A stretch of DNA of 64,000 nt from Prinia subflava (taxonomy: Eukaryota > Chordata > Aves > Passeriformes > Cisticolidae). Position 1 is the first letter of the stretch. Every line of letters starts with the position of its first letter. The position numbers were made by a program, and so were the translations under genes. Under the pieces are notes generated by a model. The model was not told the origin of the DNA. It saw only the letters and a list, made by a program, of their open reading frames with translations, and ran no database searches. Positions 32,521-46,340 of the stretch are shown here, piece by piece. The stretch spans positions 1-64,000 of the forward strand of contig NW_026961098.1 in the NCBI RefSeq assembly GCF_021018805.1, given 5' to 3'.

Positions 32521-33001
32521 AAACCCTATATAAACCCTATATAAACGTTACTTCCGCCCGTTGTAGCCGCCATCTTGGTTGTGGTGAAGACACATCCGGT
32601 AGAGCCGCCATCTTTTTTGTGGCACCCCCGAAGGCCCCGGGTAGCTGGTTACTCAGGCGCCTCACCAAAATGGCTGCCGCAACCGCACCGCGGCGCGGCA
32701 CAGCGGGCACACAGCTCCCTCGCGCCGGGAAGCGACGCTGAAAATTGTTCCTGAGCGGCGCCGTTTTCGGGGTCGGGCGCAGGCAGTTGGGTCGACGCCC
32801 ATGGGTGGTCCTTGTGTTTTCCCGCCTTTTTTGGCCGCCGTCTTTGGAAGGTCGAAGGCGGCTCGACGAGCCGCCATCTTGAGCGGGGCATTAGGTGGCT
32901 GCCCATACTTCCGGCTGCCATCTTGTTTGTGGCTGAAACCATTTCCTGTTGGGCCGCCATCTTTGTTGTGGCACGGCCGAAGGCACCCCGGTTTTAAAGG
33001 G
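32521..33001. promoter_or_regulatory. YY1/ETS motif cluster (A3)
   Basis: Copy of the A1 cluster; motifs identical over the stretch compared. Confidence 0.58.
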
Positions 33002-36000
33002 GGGTGCCTGACAAAATCGAGAAAGGAGAAATCAGAAAGGAAAAAATTAGAAAGGAAAACATTAAAAAGGAGAAAAATTAAAAAGAGAAAAATAAAAAAT
33101 AAAAAATTAAAAAGGAAAAAATTATAGTGGAAAAAATTATAGAGGAAAAAATGACAAAGGAAAAAATGACAAAGGAAAAATTACTAAGGAAACATTAAAA
33201 AATACAAAACAACCGCAAACATAAAAATAAAACATAAATCTAAATAAAAATTTAAAAGGTATTGAAAATAAAATAAAAAGTGAAATCATAACTATAAAAT
33301 ATAAAAGTAAACTAAAAATCGAAAAATTAAAAATTTGAGGAAACATTAAAATATTTTTTAAAAGTCAAAATAAAAAAACATGAAAATCTAAAACACAATA
33401 AAATAAAATAGCATGAAAAAATACAACAATAACAACAACAAAGGAATTCAATAAATGCAGCTCTCCCCTCCTTCCACTGCCTAACACAGCTCCAGGAGTG
33501 TTCTTGACTGTGATGCAGGGATAGGGAAAACAAACCCAGTGCCTCCCACAAATTCAGGTTTTCTAGACAACCCCCAGTTTTACTGGGAAACCAATTCTAG
33601 CCAAGCCAGCAACTCCCCTGGGATGAACATCTGCAGTACCGCGCTGTGTCCACAGGGCGGCAGCACTGGGACGGGCACGGGGCAGAGCTGCAGCACCGCG
33701 CTGTGTCCACAAGGCGGCAGCACTGGGACGGGCCCGGGGCAGAGCTGCAGTACCGCGCTGTGTACACAGCAGACAGGGACCCCCGAAGAGAACGTGCACA
33801 GAAACCCCCTAAAAGAAACGCCCCGAAAGACACCCGGCCGCCGCTTAAAAGAGAACCCCTGCCACCAAGCAAATTCAAACCAAAAAACCCCCTCTGTTTT
33901 AAGCTCTATTCCATTATTTCTTTACATTTATTATTTTAATATTGATAATTACCATGTCTTTTTTCTAGTCATATCTATGGATGTAATATATAGACTACTG
34001 TATATAATATAAGTAATGAGAAATATTATAGATTGCATTTACTTACGATATTATTTTTCATATTTATATTTGTTTTATTATATATATTCATATTTTTGTA
34101 CTTAGTTTTTAAAATTCGTGTTTATTGCTGTATGTTTTAAACTCTATTAATTCAGTAACCTAAACACGACAGCACCCCAATTAAGCAGAATTACATTAGC
34201 CTGGTTTTCTAAGGGAGAAAGTGGTTTTAAATTAAAATAATATTGGTATAATTTCTCTTTCTCTGTTCTTTTGTGGGGTTGGTGGATTTTTTTTTTTTTT
34301 TTATGTTGTTTGTTTTGTTTTGGATTTCTTTGTTACTAAACAATGAGAGTTACAAGATCAAGTCTACTTTGTTTTCTCGCTACCTGTGAAATACACCTCG
34401 ACTTCAAGGTAATGTTCCTGATCCTGTAAATGGCTACAATGAGAATTGTTCGGGGGAAAAAGGAAAAAGAAAAAAGAAGGCCCCTTGGTCTTTAGAGCTT
34501 TCTCTGTTCAGGATTTCTAATTTAGCAGAAAATACAGAGATTTCTCTAGCTGCACTCTCAATTCTATCCGGACGTGGAGTGGACATGGATTTCATTTGTC
34601 ACCTCCTCTGTTCCCACCAGCCAAACTTCTACATACTTGGGCTATAAAAAAGTAGATAAAAGAGTAGAGAGAGAGGAAAAAACCAAACCAAACCAAACCA
34701 AACCAAACCAAACCAAACCAAACCAAACCAAACCAGACCAAACCAAACCAAACCAAAACACACCAACACAAAGAAAACATGAAGAAAAAAAAAAAGTTTT
34801 CAAATAAAATTTCAAGTAAAACACAGAAAAAAATAAAATTAAAAAGTTAAAAAGGAAAAATTAGAAAGAAAGAAAATAAAAAGCAAAAATTAAAAGGAAA
34901 AAAATAAAAAGGAAAAAAGTAAAAAGGAAAAAAATAAAAAGGAAAAAATAAAAAGAAAAAAATTAAAAAGGAAAAAATTAAAAAGGAAAAAAATAAAAAG
35001 GAAAAAATTAAAAAGGAAAAAATTAAAAAGGAAAAAAATAAAAAGGAAAAAATTAAAAAGGAAAAAGTTAAAGAGAGAAAAAAAGAGGAAAAAATAAAAA
35101 GGAAAAAAATAAAAAGGAAAAAATAAAAAGGAAAAAAATAAAAAGGAAAAAATAAAATAGGAAAATTACAAAGGAAAAATTACAAAGGAAAAATTACAAA
35201 GGAAAAATTAAAATAGAAAATTTCTTAAAAGAAAAAATTTAAAAATACAAAAAGACATCACTTATTAAAAAAAAACCCTACATAAAAAATTCAAAGTAAT
35301 TAAAAATAAAGAAAAAAGTATAATCAACTTTACAAAGAGATTCATTATGGCAATTCAACACTTAGCAAGTTTCCCTGGAAATTTACAGACTTGTGGGCAT
35401 ATGGTGCTGAACAATGCCTGATTTACCAACATGAAATTGGTACATTTCCTTGGCAATGTGCCCTGAGCAGTACAAAAATTCCAATCAGCATGGAAAATAT
35501 GAAAAAAAAAAAATCCTTTACTAAAATGAGAGAGAGGAAAACCAGCAAATCCAAGGAACAAAGAACATCTAAATCCCAGCTTGCCTGGAAAACAAGCTCA
35601 GGAATTTCTAACAAGGAAAACTTTTGCAGCTTTGGAGGAATTTGGTGCAAGTTCATGGAATGATGATTTCAAATCTGCTTCCCCTGCTCTGATTTTAAAG
35701 GGAAGCGGCATTAAACACGTCAAGTTACTCCTGTCCAAGAAGGATCCCTATTTTGTGTGAGTAACAATCCCAAGAAACTCCAGTCTTACTTGTATTTGAC
35801 ATCTCAAAGTCTCAGCAGAGTTGGGAAGTTTCAATGAAACAAAAGAGCCACAATGCCTGGAACAACAAAATTCTACTTGGCCAAAATCAGGACATTTATT
35901 TACAAATCCAGGGAGGAGGAGGAGGAGGATAACACCAGGAACACACTCCAGCTGAAAGTCACCGTTTATTGGAAAAGGCAGGAAATAAAATGGACACTCT

Positions 36001-37730
36001 CTGGTTCTGCTCCAGCAATTCTCCGGGAGTCGGAGATAAAAGTGGGAACCTCAGACCAGGACAGGGCATTCCAGGGGCTCTGCCTCGCAGGGGCTCTCTC
36101 CTCTTTTGCCAGCTGCCTGCAAGAGGAAAAACAACGGGAGTCAAGTGTCAAACCTGGGCAGGATGTCCTCGGTTGAGGCAGATGGAACAGGCCCCCCCAC
36201 AGAGTGAGTCCAGGCCGGGTGCCGGGGAGCTCCGGCAATCGGGGGCCGCCCGTGGCACCAAAGGGCTGGAAAAGCAGCCCCGGCTGCCCGGGTTTGGTGC
36301 CGGCACACGGCAAGGTCTGGCCACAGGGGCAGCACTCAGTGCTGGGACCGCAGGAGAACGGCCCAAAGCCGGGTCCAACATCCAGCAGTGCAGGCAGCAC
36401 ACCCCGGGAGAAACTCAGGGGGGAGAAGCCCCCCGGATGCTCCCTGCACACTCCACGTTCCCGGCCTTTGGCAGCTGTGCCAGGGCCTCCCTCAGAACAC
36501 CGACCTCACCGTGCAGCTCCTGCTAAATAGGAGAACCTGGGGAAACCACGCAGAAATCCAGGCATTTCCAGTTCTTGAGAGCCAAAGCGGCAGCAAAATG
36601 CGTGCAAACTTCGTGCTGCCGCACGAAGGGAAAACAAACCCAGTGCCTCCCACAAATTCAGGTTTATTAAAATAATCCCGGTATATTTTCTCTTTCTTTG
36701 TTCTCTTAGGCAGTGGGGTTTGGGGCTTTTTAGTGGTTTTTATGGTTGTTTTGTTTTCAGACCCTGAGTCTGAAGGTACTGGTTCTGCTCAGAACAGTTC
36801 ATTTCCAAAAAGCAGTGAAACTAGGAAAGGTGCTTCCAAGAAAAACGTGGCCTAGGAGACACATGCAGCTGGGTTCCACAGTCCCAGTCCCCCTCCCAAA
36901 GGCTCAAGATATTTCTGTACTTGCAGCACAGGACTAGGAATCGGGGTGAACGCAAACTGGTTTGCTGGCTTTTCTTCTGCCAGAGATACAGAGCGGAGCT
37001 TTCCTGTTCCTCGGTTTCTTTTGTGTGGTAGCAGGGGTAATTGCAAGTGCTAAGAAAGTGATCAAAAATATCCATAAGCCTTCTTATAGTGATTAAAAAT
37101 ATCCATAAGCCTTACCATAAGGTAAACTCAAGACAATTGCTGCTGCCTCTATTTATCTGTCTTTTGAGTTGCTCACAAGGTGATCCTTCGCAAATGCTGG
37201 CGCTGACAAATCCAGCAGATAGATACAGCAGCCCCAGAAGTATGTGTGGGCATTTGTGAGGAGTGATGTGGGCACTTGCCCCCCAGATTCTCATCCGCAT
37301 GGGAAATAGATGGTTTGACAGGAACAGATCCTGTCTCAGCTTGGCCAGTCCCAGCTGTCTCTTACTAAAGAGTCACAGAGACCAGGAATGCTCAGGCAAG
37401 AGGTAATTCCTCAGATTTGCTGGATGTAAATTTGGGAGAAACATGGTAACTCATAGCTTGTACTGCTGGAACTCCCTCAAGATCCAAACCACAGGCTCTG
37501 TTCTCCTGTGTGCTGCTACCAGTGGGGCAGAGTGGGGAAATTCATTCTGAGTTTTTGGAGAAAACTTCAAATCTCACAGTAAGTAAGTAAGTAAGTGCTA
37601 GGTAGTGTTAGGTAACAAAAAAACCACAAACAAATCCCAAACCCAAAGAAAGGGCTCAAACCTGATCTCAGCAATTCTTTCCATTCGATTCTCTCCTCGC
37701 TTCTTTCATCCTGTGAAAGCTCACCCGGCT

Positions 37731-40549
37731 CTAACATTCTCTGTCCACACAGTAACTCTTTCCAGCCTTGGTCAGTGTCAGAGCCACACACTCAGCTTTG
37801 GCTGGACAACCTTCAGCTTCCACAGTCCACTTCCTCAGACTGTTCGCTCCCAACTCTTCCTACCTGCAGTCACAAGATTTTAGTAGAGCAAAACATCAAC
37901 CTGATTTACCATGATTCATTTATGATTACTATTTCAAGATAAAGTTACAGCAAAAGCATTAAGTCCATTTCCACAGGAGGCAGAAGAAACATGGCTAAAA
38001 GTTAAATGAAGATCTGGAGAAGTGAATCAGAACGAACTAGAAACAACTGATCCAATTTCTGAGACAGCCAGAGGAACCTAATGCTGTGCTTGATAAACAG
38101 AAAATGCTAACTACCAAGAAAACTGAAGGAAAAGTGGCTAAAAGTCTTGCAGAGCACGACGACAGCAATTACAGGAAGCAGTCCAGTACATGTTACAATG
38201 CACTGAATTGCTCTGAGTGGAATAAGCTGTTCTGCAGAAACCATTGAAGCATATTAAGACTTCTCAGAGGTGATTTCAACAAAGAATGATGTAAGGTTAA
38301 AACTCACCCTGTGCGGCACCTCTTGCAAGACAGCTGGGCTTTCAAGAGTAAGCGGCTCCTCGTGAATGCGAGCTTGCTTTTCCAGGGTTCCTGGCCTACA
38401 GCTGAGATGCCACAGGTTACATCAGGTTACAGAGCACTTCCCACTCTGAAGCCAAAAATCCAAACACAGCACTCCTTTAGAACCCTGAGAGACAGCCGTG
38501 GATTCCGGGGATACGGGATACAGTGGAAAATGGCACCAAGACACCAAGAACAGTGCAGTGCTGGCAGGCAGAAGCAGCATCCCTTTGCCAGAAAATGCCA
38601 TTCTGCAGCCAAGTTAGTGCATGAGAGAATTTTACTGCCATGCAATAAAAAAAGTACTCTAGCAGTGGAATGAAGAAAAAAATCTCCAAACCCTGTCCAG
38701 AGTACCAAGGGGAATATCCACAGCAATACAGCAAAATAAATGGGAACTTCAGAAAAAAAAAAGAGACATTAAAACCAGTCCAGATGAACAACCACTGTCT
38801 ATTAGGACAATGCCTGCACAAAAGGACTCTGGTGCGGAGCCTTAATTGAGGATACAGTTTTTAATAACCCCTTTGAAGTGCTATAAACCAACTAAACCCA
38901 AGCACACTTTCATTTTCCAGACAGATTTTAAGACAGCTGAGTGAGAGTCTCAAGCACGTACTCAGTTGTCAGAGTTGCCTTTGCCCATCTTAGCAAGGAC
39001 AGAGCAGATGTGGCCAGCACAGGGCAGAGCCACCCCAAGTCCTGCCCGAGCCCCTCTGGCCACACTCCCTGCTGATCATGCGGACCCCTAACAGGCTCCA
39101 GCCAGGCCTCTTTGGTGCTTGGTTTGTGAACTCTTCCAATCAAATGCGAAGGAACCCTCCAGTGCCCTGGACCTGGTGATATTTTCTGGGCTGGAATGCA
39201 ACTTCCCACACAAAAGGCAGGCCAGGTTGGTTTGTTTTGGTTCTTTTTCTAGGATGTGCCTTACACAGGTGATGTTCCCTACAGCTGAGCACTGGGATGC
39301 CAACAGCACCAATACAGAAAACCACCGTGGGACAGAGCAGCAGAAGACGCTCCCTCCAGCCTTGCCAGAGATGTAACAGGAGCACCCTCAGTGCCATGCC
39401 TGGTGAGTGCAGTGGAGCTGGCAGGCTGACCCATAAACATTCTGCACTTACCTTTCAACAGAGTCAGTACGGACACAGAACAAATCCCTCTTGCAGTCGA
39501 GATGCCTTGAGGCGTGCATGTATCTGCTGCCAAGGGTCCTGGAGCAGCCAGAGCAGAGTAGGGTTTCTACCATGCTGCAAGCAAGGAATAACATTTATTC
39601 AGAAGAAAATAAAAGGAGGCACCTCTCCCCATCCCTTTTCTTAAAAATAAAAAAAAAAATTTTAAATCATGCATTAGAACTTTTTTAACCTTTCATTCAT
39701 GCTTTACACAGTATAAATGATGAGCACTCATCTTTTAGCCTGAATTTGCATCAGCTCCTCAGGCTGGCTAACCTCAGCAAGACCAAGACCATCAGAATCG
39801 CTGAATTGTGGAAGGGGCCTTCAAGCTCACCCCATTCCACCCCCGGCCCTGGGCAGGGACAGCTTCCACTATCCCAGGGTGTTCCAAGCCCCGTCCAACC
39901 TGGCCTTGGGCACTTCCAGGGACACAGGGGCAGCCACAGCTTCTCTGGGGAACCTGTACCACGGCCTCACCGCCCTCGCAGGGAAAAATTTCTTCCCGAC
40001 ATTTAATCTAAAGCTGCCTCCCTTGTCCATCACTACATGTCCTTGTGAGAAATCCCTCTCCCTTAGGCCATACGCGGCTTGTACAGCCCACCCCAGATAA
40101 GTGCTCCAGGGGCTCTCGGGCCACACGAGCGCTCCGGGCCCTTTGCCGGTCCCCAGCGCCGGGAACCCCGACTCCCCCGGGACTGTGTCCAGCCAGGCCC
40201 GGCCCTCACCATCCGCACTCTCCGGGGAGCTCGGAGCCCTTCCGCCCCGGGTCCGCGGCGACGCTGGCGGCCGCAGCTGCGGCGGGAGGCAGGGCAGGAG
40301 GCACGGCGGCAGCGACCGCGGCGGCACGGGGGTGGCAGCGCTGGTACTCACTGCGCAGCAGGATGGGGCCGCTGTCCTCGACACTGAACCCCAGGTGCGG
40401 GTGTCGCCCACGGGGCGCCCGCAGCCGGCGCACATGAACACCATGGGCGTGGGGGCCGCGTCCGCCCGCCGCTCCTGCTGCTGCTGGGCCCGGTCGGCGC
40501 CCGGCTGCAGCAGCGACAGCGAGCGCTCCAGCTCCGGGCACAGCGCCAT
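37731..40549 (-). pseudogene. MIS18A: MIS18A-like gene copy 4
   Basis: Exons 40352-40549, 40210-40276, 39452-39574, 38308-38401 and 37731-37859. Same structure and frameshift. One private change in exon 1 (GGT to GGC) is silent in the family-like downstream frame (S-G-P-ILLR) but would be Val to Ala in the ATG frame. The splice sites match copy 1. Confidence 0.82.
39788..40076 (-). mobile_element. CR1 LINE 3' fragment (A4)
   Basis: Same insertion in MIS18A copy 4, shifted by one base relative to exon 3 because the A-run near 39650 is one base longer. Confidence 0.87.
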
Positions 40550-40691
40550 CGCGTCCCGGCCGCCCGCCCGCCGACCGGCCGGCAGAGAGCCCGACAGCGC
40601 CTTGGAATCGCCCGCCGAGAAGGCGGCAGTGACGGCGCACACCGCCCCGGGACCGCCCCGGGACCGCCCCGGAACTGCTCCCGTTTTTTCT

Positions 40692-40727
<36 letters not shown>

Positions 40728-40813
40728 CCCCTCTTCCTTCTGTCAAACAAAGAGGAAAGATGTCTCGAATACACCTGCAGCAGAGCCTTGGTTCGGCCGC
40801 GGCTATAGGGTCC

Positions 40814-41294
40814 AAACCCTATATAAACCCTATATAAACGTTACTTCCGCCCGTTGTAGCCGCCATCTTGGTTGTGGTGAAGACACATCCGGTAGAGCCG
40901 CCATCTTTTTTGTGGCACCCCCGAAGGCCCCGGGTAGCTGGTTACTCAGGCGCCTCACCAAAATGGCTGCCGCAACCGCACCGCGGCGCGGCACAGCGGG
41001 CACACAGCTCCCTCGCGCCGGGAAGCGACGCTGAAAATTGTTCCTGAGCGGCGCCGTTTTCGGGGTCGGGCGCAGGCAGTTGGGTCGACGCCCATGGGTG
41101 GTCCTTGTGTTTTCCCGCCTTTTTTGGCCGCCGTCTTTGGAAGGTCGAAGGCGGCTCGACGAGCCGCCATCTTGAGCGGGGCATTAGGTGGCTGCCCATA
41201 CTTCCGGCTGCCATCTTGTTTGTGGCTGAAACCATTTCCTGTTGGGCCGCCATCTTTGTTGTGGCACGGCCGAAGGCACCCCGGTTTTAAAGGG
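40814..41294. promoter_or_regulatory. YY1/ETS motif cluster (A4)
   Basis: Copy of the A1 cluster; motifs identical over the stretch compared. Confidence 0.58.
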
Positions 41295-44200
41295 GGGTGC
41301 CTGACAAAATCGAGAAAGGAGAAATCAGAAAGGAAAAAATTAGAAAGGAAAACATTAAAAAGGAGAAAAATTAAAAAGAGAAAAATAAAAAATAAAAAAT
41401 TAAAAAGGAAAAAATTATAGTGGAAAAAATTATAGAGGAAAAAATGACAAAGGAAAAAATGACAAAGGAAAAATTACTAAGGAAACATTAAAAAATACAA
41501 AACAACCGCAAACATAAAAATAAAATATAAATCTAAATAAAAATTTAAAAGGTATTGAAAATAAAATAAAAAGTGAAATCATAACTATAAAATATAAAAG
41601 TAAACTAAAAATCGAAAAATTAAAAATTTGAGGAAACATTAAAATATTTTTTAAAAGTCAAAATAAAAAAACATGAAAATCTAAAACACAATAAAATAAA
41701 ATAGCATGAAAAAATACAACAATAACAACAACAAAGGAATTCAATAAATGCAGCTCTCCCCTCCTTCCACTGCCTAACACAGCTCCAGGAGTGTTCTTGA
41801 CTGTGATGCAGGGATAGGGAAAACAAACCCAGTGCCTCCCACAAATTCAGGTTTTCTAGACAACCCCCAGTTTTACTGGGAAACCAATTCTAGCCAAGCC
41901 AGCAACTCCCCTGGGATGAACATCTGCAGTACCGCGCTGTGTCCACAGGGCGGCAGCACTGGGACGGGCACGGGGCAGAGCTGCAGCACCGCGCTGTGTC
42001 CACAAGGCGGCAGCACTGGGACGGGCCCGGGGCAGAGCTGCAGTACCGCGCTGTGTACACAGCAGACAGGGACCCCCGAAGAGAACGTGCACAGAAACCC
42101 CCTAAAAGAAACGCCCCGAAAGACACCCGGCCGCCGCTTAAAAGAGAACCCCTGCCACCAAGCAAATTCAAACCAAAAAACCCCCTCTGTTTTAAGCTCT
42201 ATTCCATTATTTCTTTACATTTATTATTTTAATATTGATAATTACCATGTCTTTTTTCTAGTCATATCTATGGATGTAATATATAGACTACTGTATATAA
42301 TATAAGTAATGAGAAATATTATAGATTGCATTTACTTACGATATTATTTTTCATATTTATATTTGTTTTATTATATATATTCATATTTTTGTACTTAGTT
42401 TTTAAAATTCGTGTTTATTGCTGTATGTTTTAAACTCTATTAATTCAGTAACCTAAACACGACAGCACCCCAATTAAGCAGAATTACATTAGCCTGGTTT
42501 TCTAAGGGAGAAAGTGGTTTTAAATTAAAATAATATTGGTATAATTTCTCTTTCTCTGTTCTTTTGTGGGGTTGGTGGATTTTTTTTTTTTTTTATGTTG
42601 TTTGTTTTGTTTTGGATTTCTTTGTTACTAAACAATGAGAGTTACAAGATCAAGTCTACTTTGTTTTCTCGCTACCTGTGAAATACACCTCGACTTCAAG
42701 GTAATGTTCCTGATCCTGTAAATGGCTACAATGAGAATTGTTCGGGGGAAAAAGGAAAAAGAAAAAAGAAGGCCCCTTGGTCTTTAGAGCTTTCTCTGTT
42801 CAGGATTTCTAATTTAGCAGAAAATACAGAGATTTCTCTAGCTGCACTCTCAATTCTATCCGGACGTGGAGTGGACATGGATTTCATTTGTCACCTCCTC
42901 TGTTCCCACCAGCCAAACTTCTACATACTTGGGCTATAAAAAAGTAGATAAAAGAGTAGAGAGAGAGCAAAAAACCAAACCAAACCAAACCAAAGCAAAA
43001 CAAAACACACCAACACAAAGAAAACATGAAGAAAAAAAAAAAAGTTTTCAAATAAAATTTCAAGTAAAACACAGAAACAAATAAAATTAAAAAGTTAAAA
43101 AGGAAAAATTAGAAATAAAAAGCAAAAATAAAAAGGAAAAAATTAAAAAAGAAAAAATTAAAAAGGAAAAAAATAAAAAGGAAAAAATTAAAAAGGAAAA
43201 AGTTAAAGAGAGAAAAAAAGAGGAAAAATTAAAAAGGAAAAAAATAAAAAGGAAAAAAATAAAAAGGAAAAAATAAAAAGGAAAAAATAAAAAGGAAAAA
43301 ATAAAAAGGAAAAAATAAAAAGGAAAAAATAAAAAGGAAAAAATAAAAAGGAAAAAATAAAAAGGAGAAAAATTACAAAGGAAAAATTACAAAGGAAAAA
43401 TTACAAAGGAAAATTTTTGAAAGAAAAAATTTAAAAATACAAAAAGACCTCACTTATTAAAAAAAAACCCTACATAAAAAATTCAAAGTAATTAAAAATA
43501 AAAAAGTATAATCAACTTTACAAAGAGATTCATTATGGCAATTCAACACTTAGCAAGTTTCCCTGGGAATTTACAGACTTGTGGGCATATGGTGCTGAAC
43601 AATGCCTGATTTACCAACATGAAATTGGTACATTTCCTTGGCAATGTGCCCTGAGCAGTACAAAAATTCCAATCAGCATGGAAAATATGAAAAAAAAAAA
43701 TCCTTTACTAAAATGAGAGAGAGGAAAACCAGCAAATCCAAGGAACAAAGAACATCTAAATCCCAGCTTGCCTGGAAAACAAGCTCAGGAATTTCTAACA
43801 AGGAAAACTTTTGCAGCTTTGGAGGAATTTGGTGCAAGTTCATGGAATGATGATTTCAAATCTGCTTCCCCTGCTCTGATTTTAAAGGGAAGCGGCATTA
43901 AACACGTCAAGTTACTCCTGTCCAAGAAGGATCCCTATTTTGTGTGAGTAACAATCCCAAGAAACTCCAGTCTTACTTGTATTTGACATCTCAAAGTCTC
44001 AGCAGAGTTGGGAAGTTTCAATGAAACAAAAGAGCCACAATGCCTGGAACAACAAAATTCTCCTTGGCCAAAATCAGGACATTTATTTACAAATCCAGGG
44101 AGGAGGAGGAGGAGGATGACACCAGGAACACACTCCAGCTGAAAGTCACCGTTTATTGGAAAAGGCAGGAAATAAAATGGACTCTCTCTGGTTCTGCTCC

Positions 44201-44412
44201 AGCAATTCTCCGGGAGTTGGAGAGAAAAGTGGGAACCTCAGACCGGGACAGGGCATTCCAGGGGCTCTGCCTCGCAGGGGCTCTCTCCTCTTTTGCCAGC
44301 TGCCTGCAAGAGGAAAAACAACGGGAGTCAAGTGTCAAACCTGGGCAGGATGTCCTTGGTTCAGGCAGATGGAACAGGCCCCCCCACAGAGCAAGTCCAG
44401 GCTGGGCGCTGG

Positions 44413-46340
44413 AGAAGGAGAAATAAAGTTAGAGAGAGAACTAGAAATAGAGAGAACGAGAAATAAAGTTAGAGAGAGAACTAGAAATAGAGAGAAATAA
44501 AGTTAAAGTTAGAGAGAGAACTAGAAATAGAGAGAAATAAAGTTAAAGTTAGAGAGAGAACTAGAAATAGAGAGAAATAAAGTTAAAGTTAGAGAGAGAA
44601 CTAGAAATAGAGAGAAATAAAGTTAAAGTTAGAGAGAGAACTAGAAATAGAGAGAAATAAAGTTAAAGTTAGAGAGAGAACGAGAAATAGAGAGAAATAA
44701 AGTTAGAGAGAGAACGAGAAATAGAGGGAACGAGAAATAAAGTTAGAGAGAGAACGAGAAATAGAGAGAACGAGAAATAAAGTTAGAGAGAGAACGAGAA
44801 ATAGAGAGAACTAGAAATAGAGTTAGAGAGAGAACGAGAACTAAAGTTAGAGAGAGAACTAGAAATAGAGAGAACGAGAACTAAAGTTAGAGAGAGAACT
44901 AGAAATAGAGAGAACGAGAACTAAAGTTAGAGAGAGAACTAGAAATAGAGAGAACGAGAACTAAAGTTAGAGAGAGAACTAGAAATAGAGAGAACGAGAA
45001 CTAAAGTTAGAGAGAGAACTAGAAATAGAGAGAAAGAGAAATAAAGTTAGAGAGAGAACTAGAAATAAAGTGAGAGAGAGAGAAACGGAAATGAAGTTAG
45101 AGAGAGAGAGAGAGAGAGAGAGAAACGGAAAGTTAGAGAGAGAGAGAGAGAGAGAGAGAAACAGAAAGTTAGAGAGAGAGAGAGAAAGAGAGCGAAAGGG
45201 AAAGAAGAGAGAGAAAGAGAGCGAAAGGGAAAGAAGTGAGAGTGAGAGCGAAAGGGAAAGAAGTGAGAGTGAGAGCGAAAGGGAAAGAAGTGAGAGTGAG
45301 AGCGAAAGGGAAAGAAGTGAGAGTGAGAGCGAAAGGGAAAGAAGTGAGAGTGAGAGAGAAATAAAGTTAAAGTTAGAGAGAGAACTAGAAATAAAGTGAG
45401 AGAGAGAAATAAAGTTAGAGAGAGAAATAAAGTTAGAGAGAGAACTAGAAATAAAGTGAGAGAGAGAAATAAAGTTAGAGAGAGAACTAGAAATAAAGTG
45501 AGAGAGAGAAATAAAGTTAGAGAGAGAACTAGAAATAGACAGAAACAGAAATGAAGTTAGAGAGAGAGAGAAAGAGAGCGAAAGGGAAAGAAGTGAGAGA
45601 AAGAGAGCGAAAGGGAAAGAAGTGAGAGAAAGAGAGCGAAAGGGAAAGAAGTGAGAGAAAGAGAGCGAAAGGGAAAGAAGTGAGAGTGAGAGCGAAAGGG
45701 AAAGAAGTGAGAGTGAGAGCGAAAGGGAAAGAAGTGAGAGTGAGAGCGAAAGAGAAAAAGAGGGAGAGTGAGAGCGAAAGAGAAAAAGAGGGAGAGTGAG
45801 AGCGAAAGAGAAAAAGAGGGAGAGTGAGAGCGAAAGAGAAAAAGAGGGAGAGTGAGAGCGAAAGAGAAAAAGAGGGAGAGTGAGAGCGAAAGAGAAAAAG
45901 AGGGAGAGTGAGAGCGAAAGAGAAAAAGAGGGAGAGTGAGAGAGAAATAAAGTTAGAGAGAGAACTAGAAATAGAGAGAAATAAAGTTAAAGTTAGAGAG
46001 AGAACTAGAAATAGAGAGAAATAAAGTTAAAGTTAGAGAGAGAACTAGAAATAGAGAGAAAGAGAAATAAAGTTAGAGAGAGAACTAGAAATAGAGAGAA
46101 AGAGAAATAAAGTTAGAGAGAGAACTAGAAAAAGACAGAAACAGAAATGAAGTTAGAGAGAGAGAGAGAGAGAGAGAGAAACAGAAAGTTAGAGAGAGAG
46201 AGAAAGAGAGCGAAAGGGAAAGAAGTGAGAGTGAGAGCGAAAGGGAAAGAAGTGAGAGTGAGAGCGAAAGGGAAAGAAGTGAGAGTGAGAGCGAAAGGGA
46301 AAGACGTGAGAGTGAGAGCAAAAGTCAGCAAAAAAGGAAA
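44413..46340. repeat. GA-rich satellite, long allele (~1.9 kb)
   Basis: Same position and families as the tract at 16686-17290 but about 1.32 kb longer. Sub-blocks can be told apart: ~40-bp units with GAACTAGAAATAGAG (44420-45060); a ~27-bp unit with GCGAAAGGGAAAGAAGTGAG (45190-45355 and 45570-45730); and a ~28-bp unit with GAGCGAAAGAGAAAAAGAG repeated about eight times (45730-45940). A return to the first two families follows (45950-46320). The order suggests nested amplification of whole sub-blocks as well as unit gain. Confidence 0.95.

Larger units (their letters stand above)
29247..36030. repeat. Tandem unit A3 (alpha subtype, 5'-truncated)
   Basis: Begins at the equivalent of A1 position ~1486. 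The first ~1.4 kb (to about 30635) is visibly diverged from A1, A2 and A4, with many scattered substitutions and small indels. Downstream it becomes almost identical to the other copies. It carries a complete MIS18A-like gene (29452-32261), the long CCAAA tract near 34680 and the alpha arrangement of the A-rich minisatellite. Confidence 0.95.
36031..44412. repeat. Tandem unit A4 (beta subtype)
   Basis: Full unit following A3 without a break, offset 36030-36034 from A1. Like A2 it has the short CCAAA tract (near 42972) and breaks off into GA satellite, near 44412. It shares with A3, but not with A1, A2 or A5, a C-to-A change in the 57-bp tandem repeat (near 42056; 33764 in A3). Confidence 0.95.

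Noticed and set aside
44413..46340. CRISPR-like array of regularly spaced repeats
   Set aside because: Units are contiguous purine satellite without unique spacers, in a eukaryotic context.
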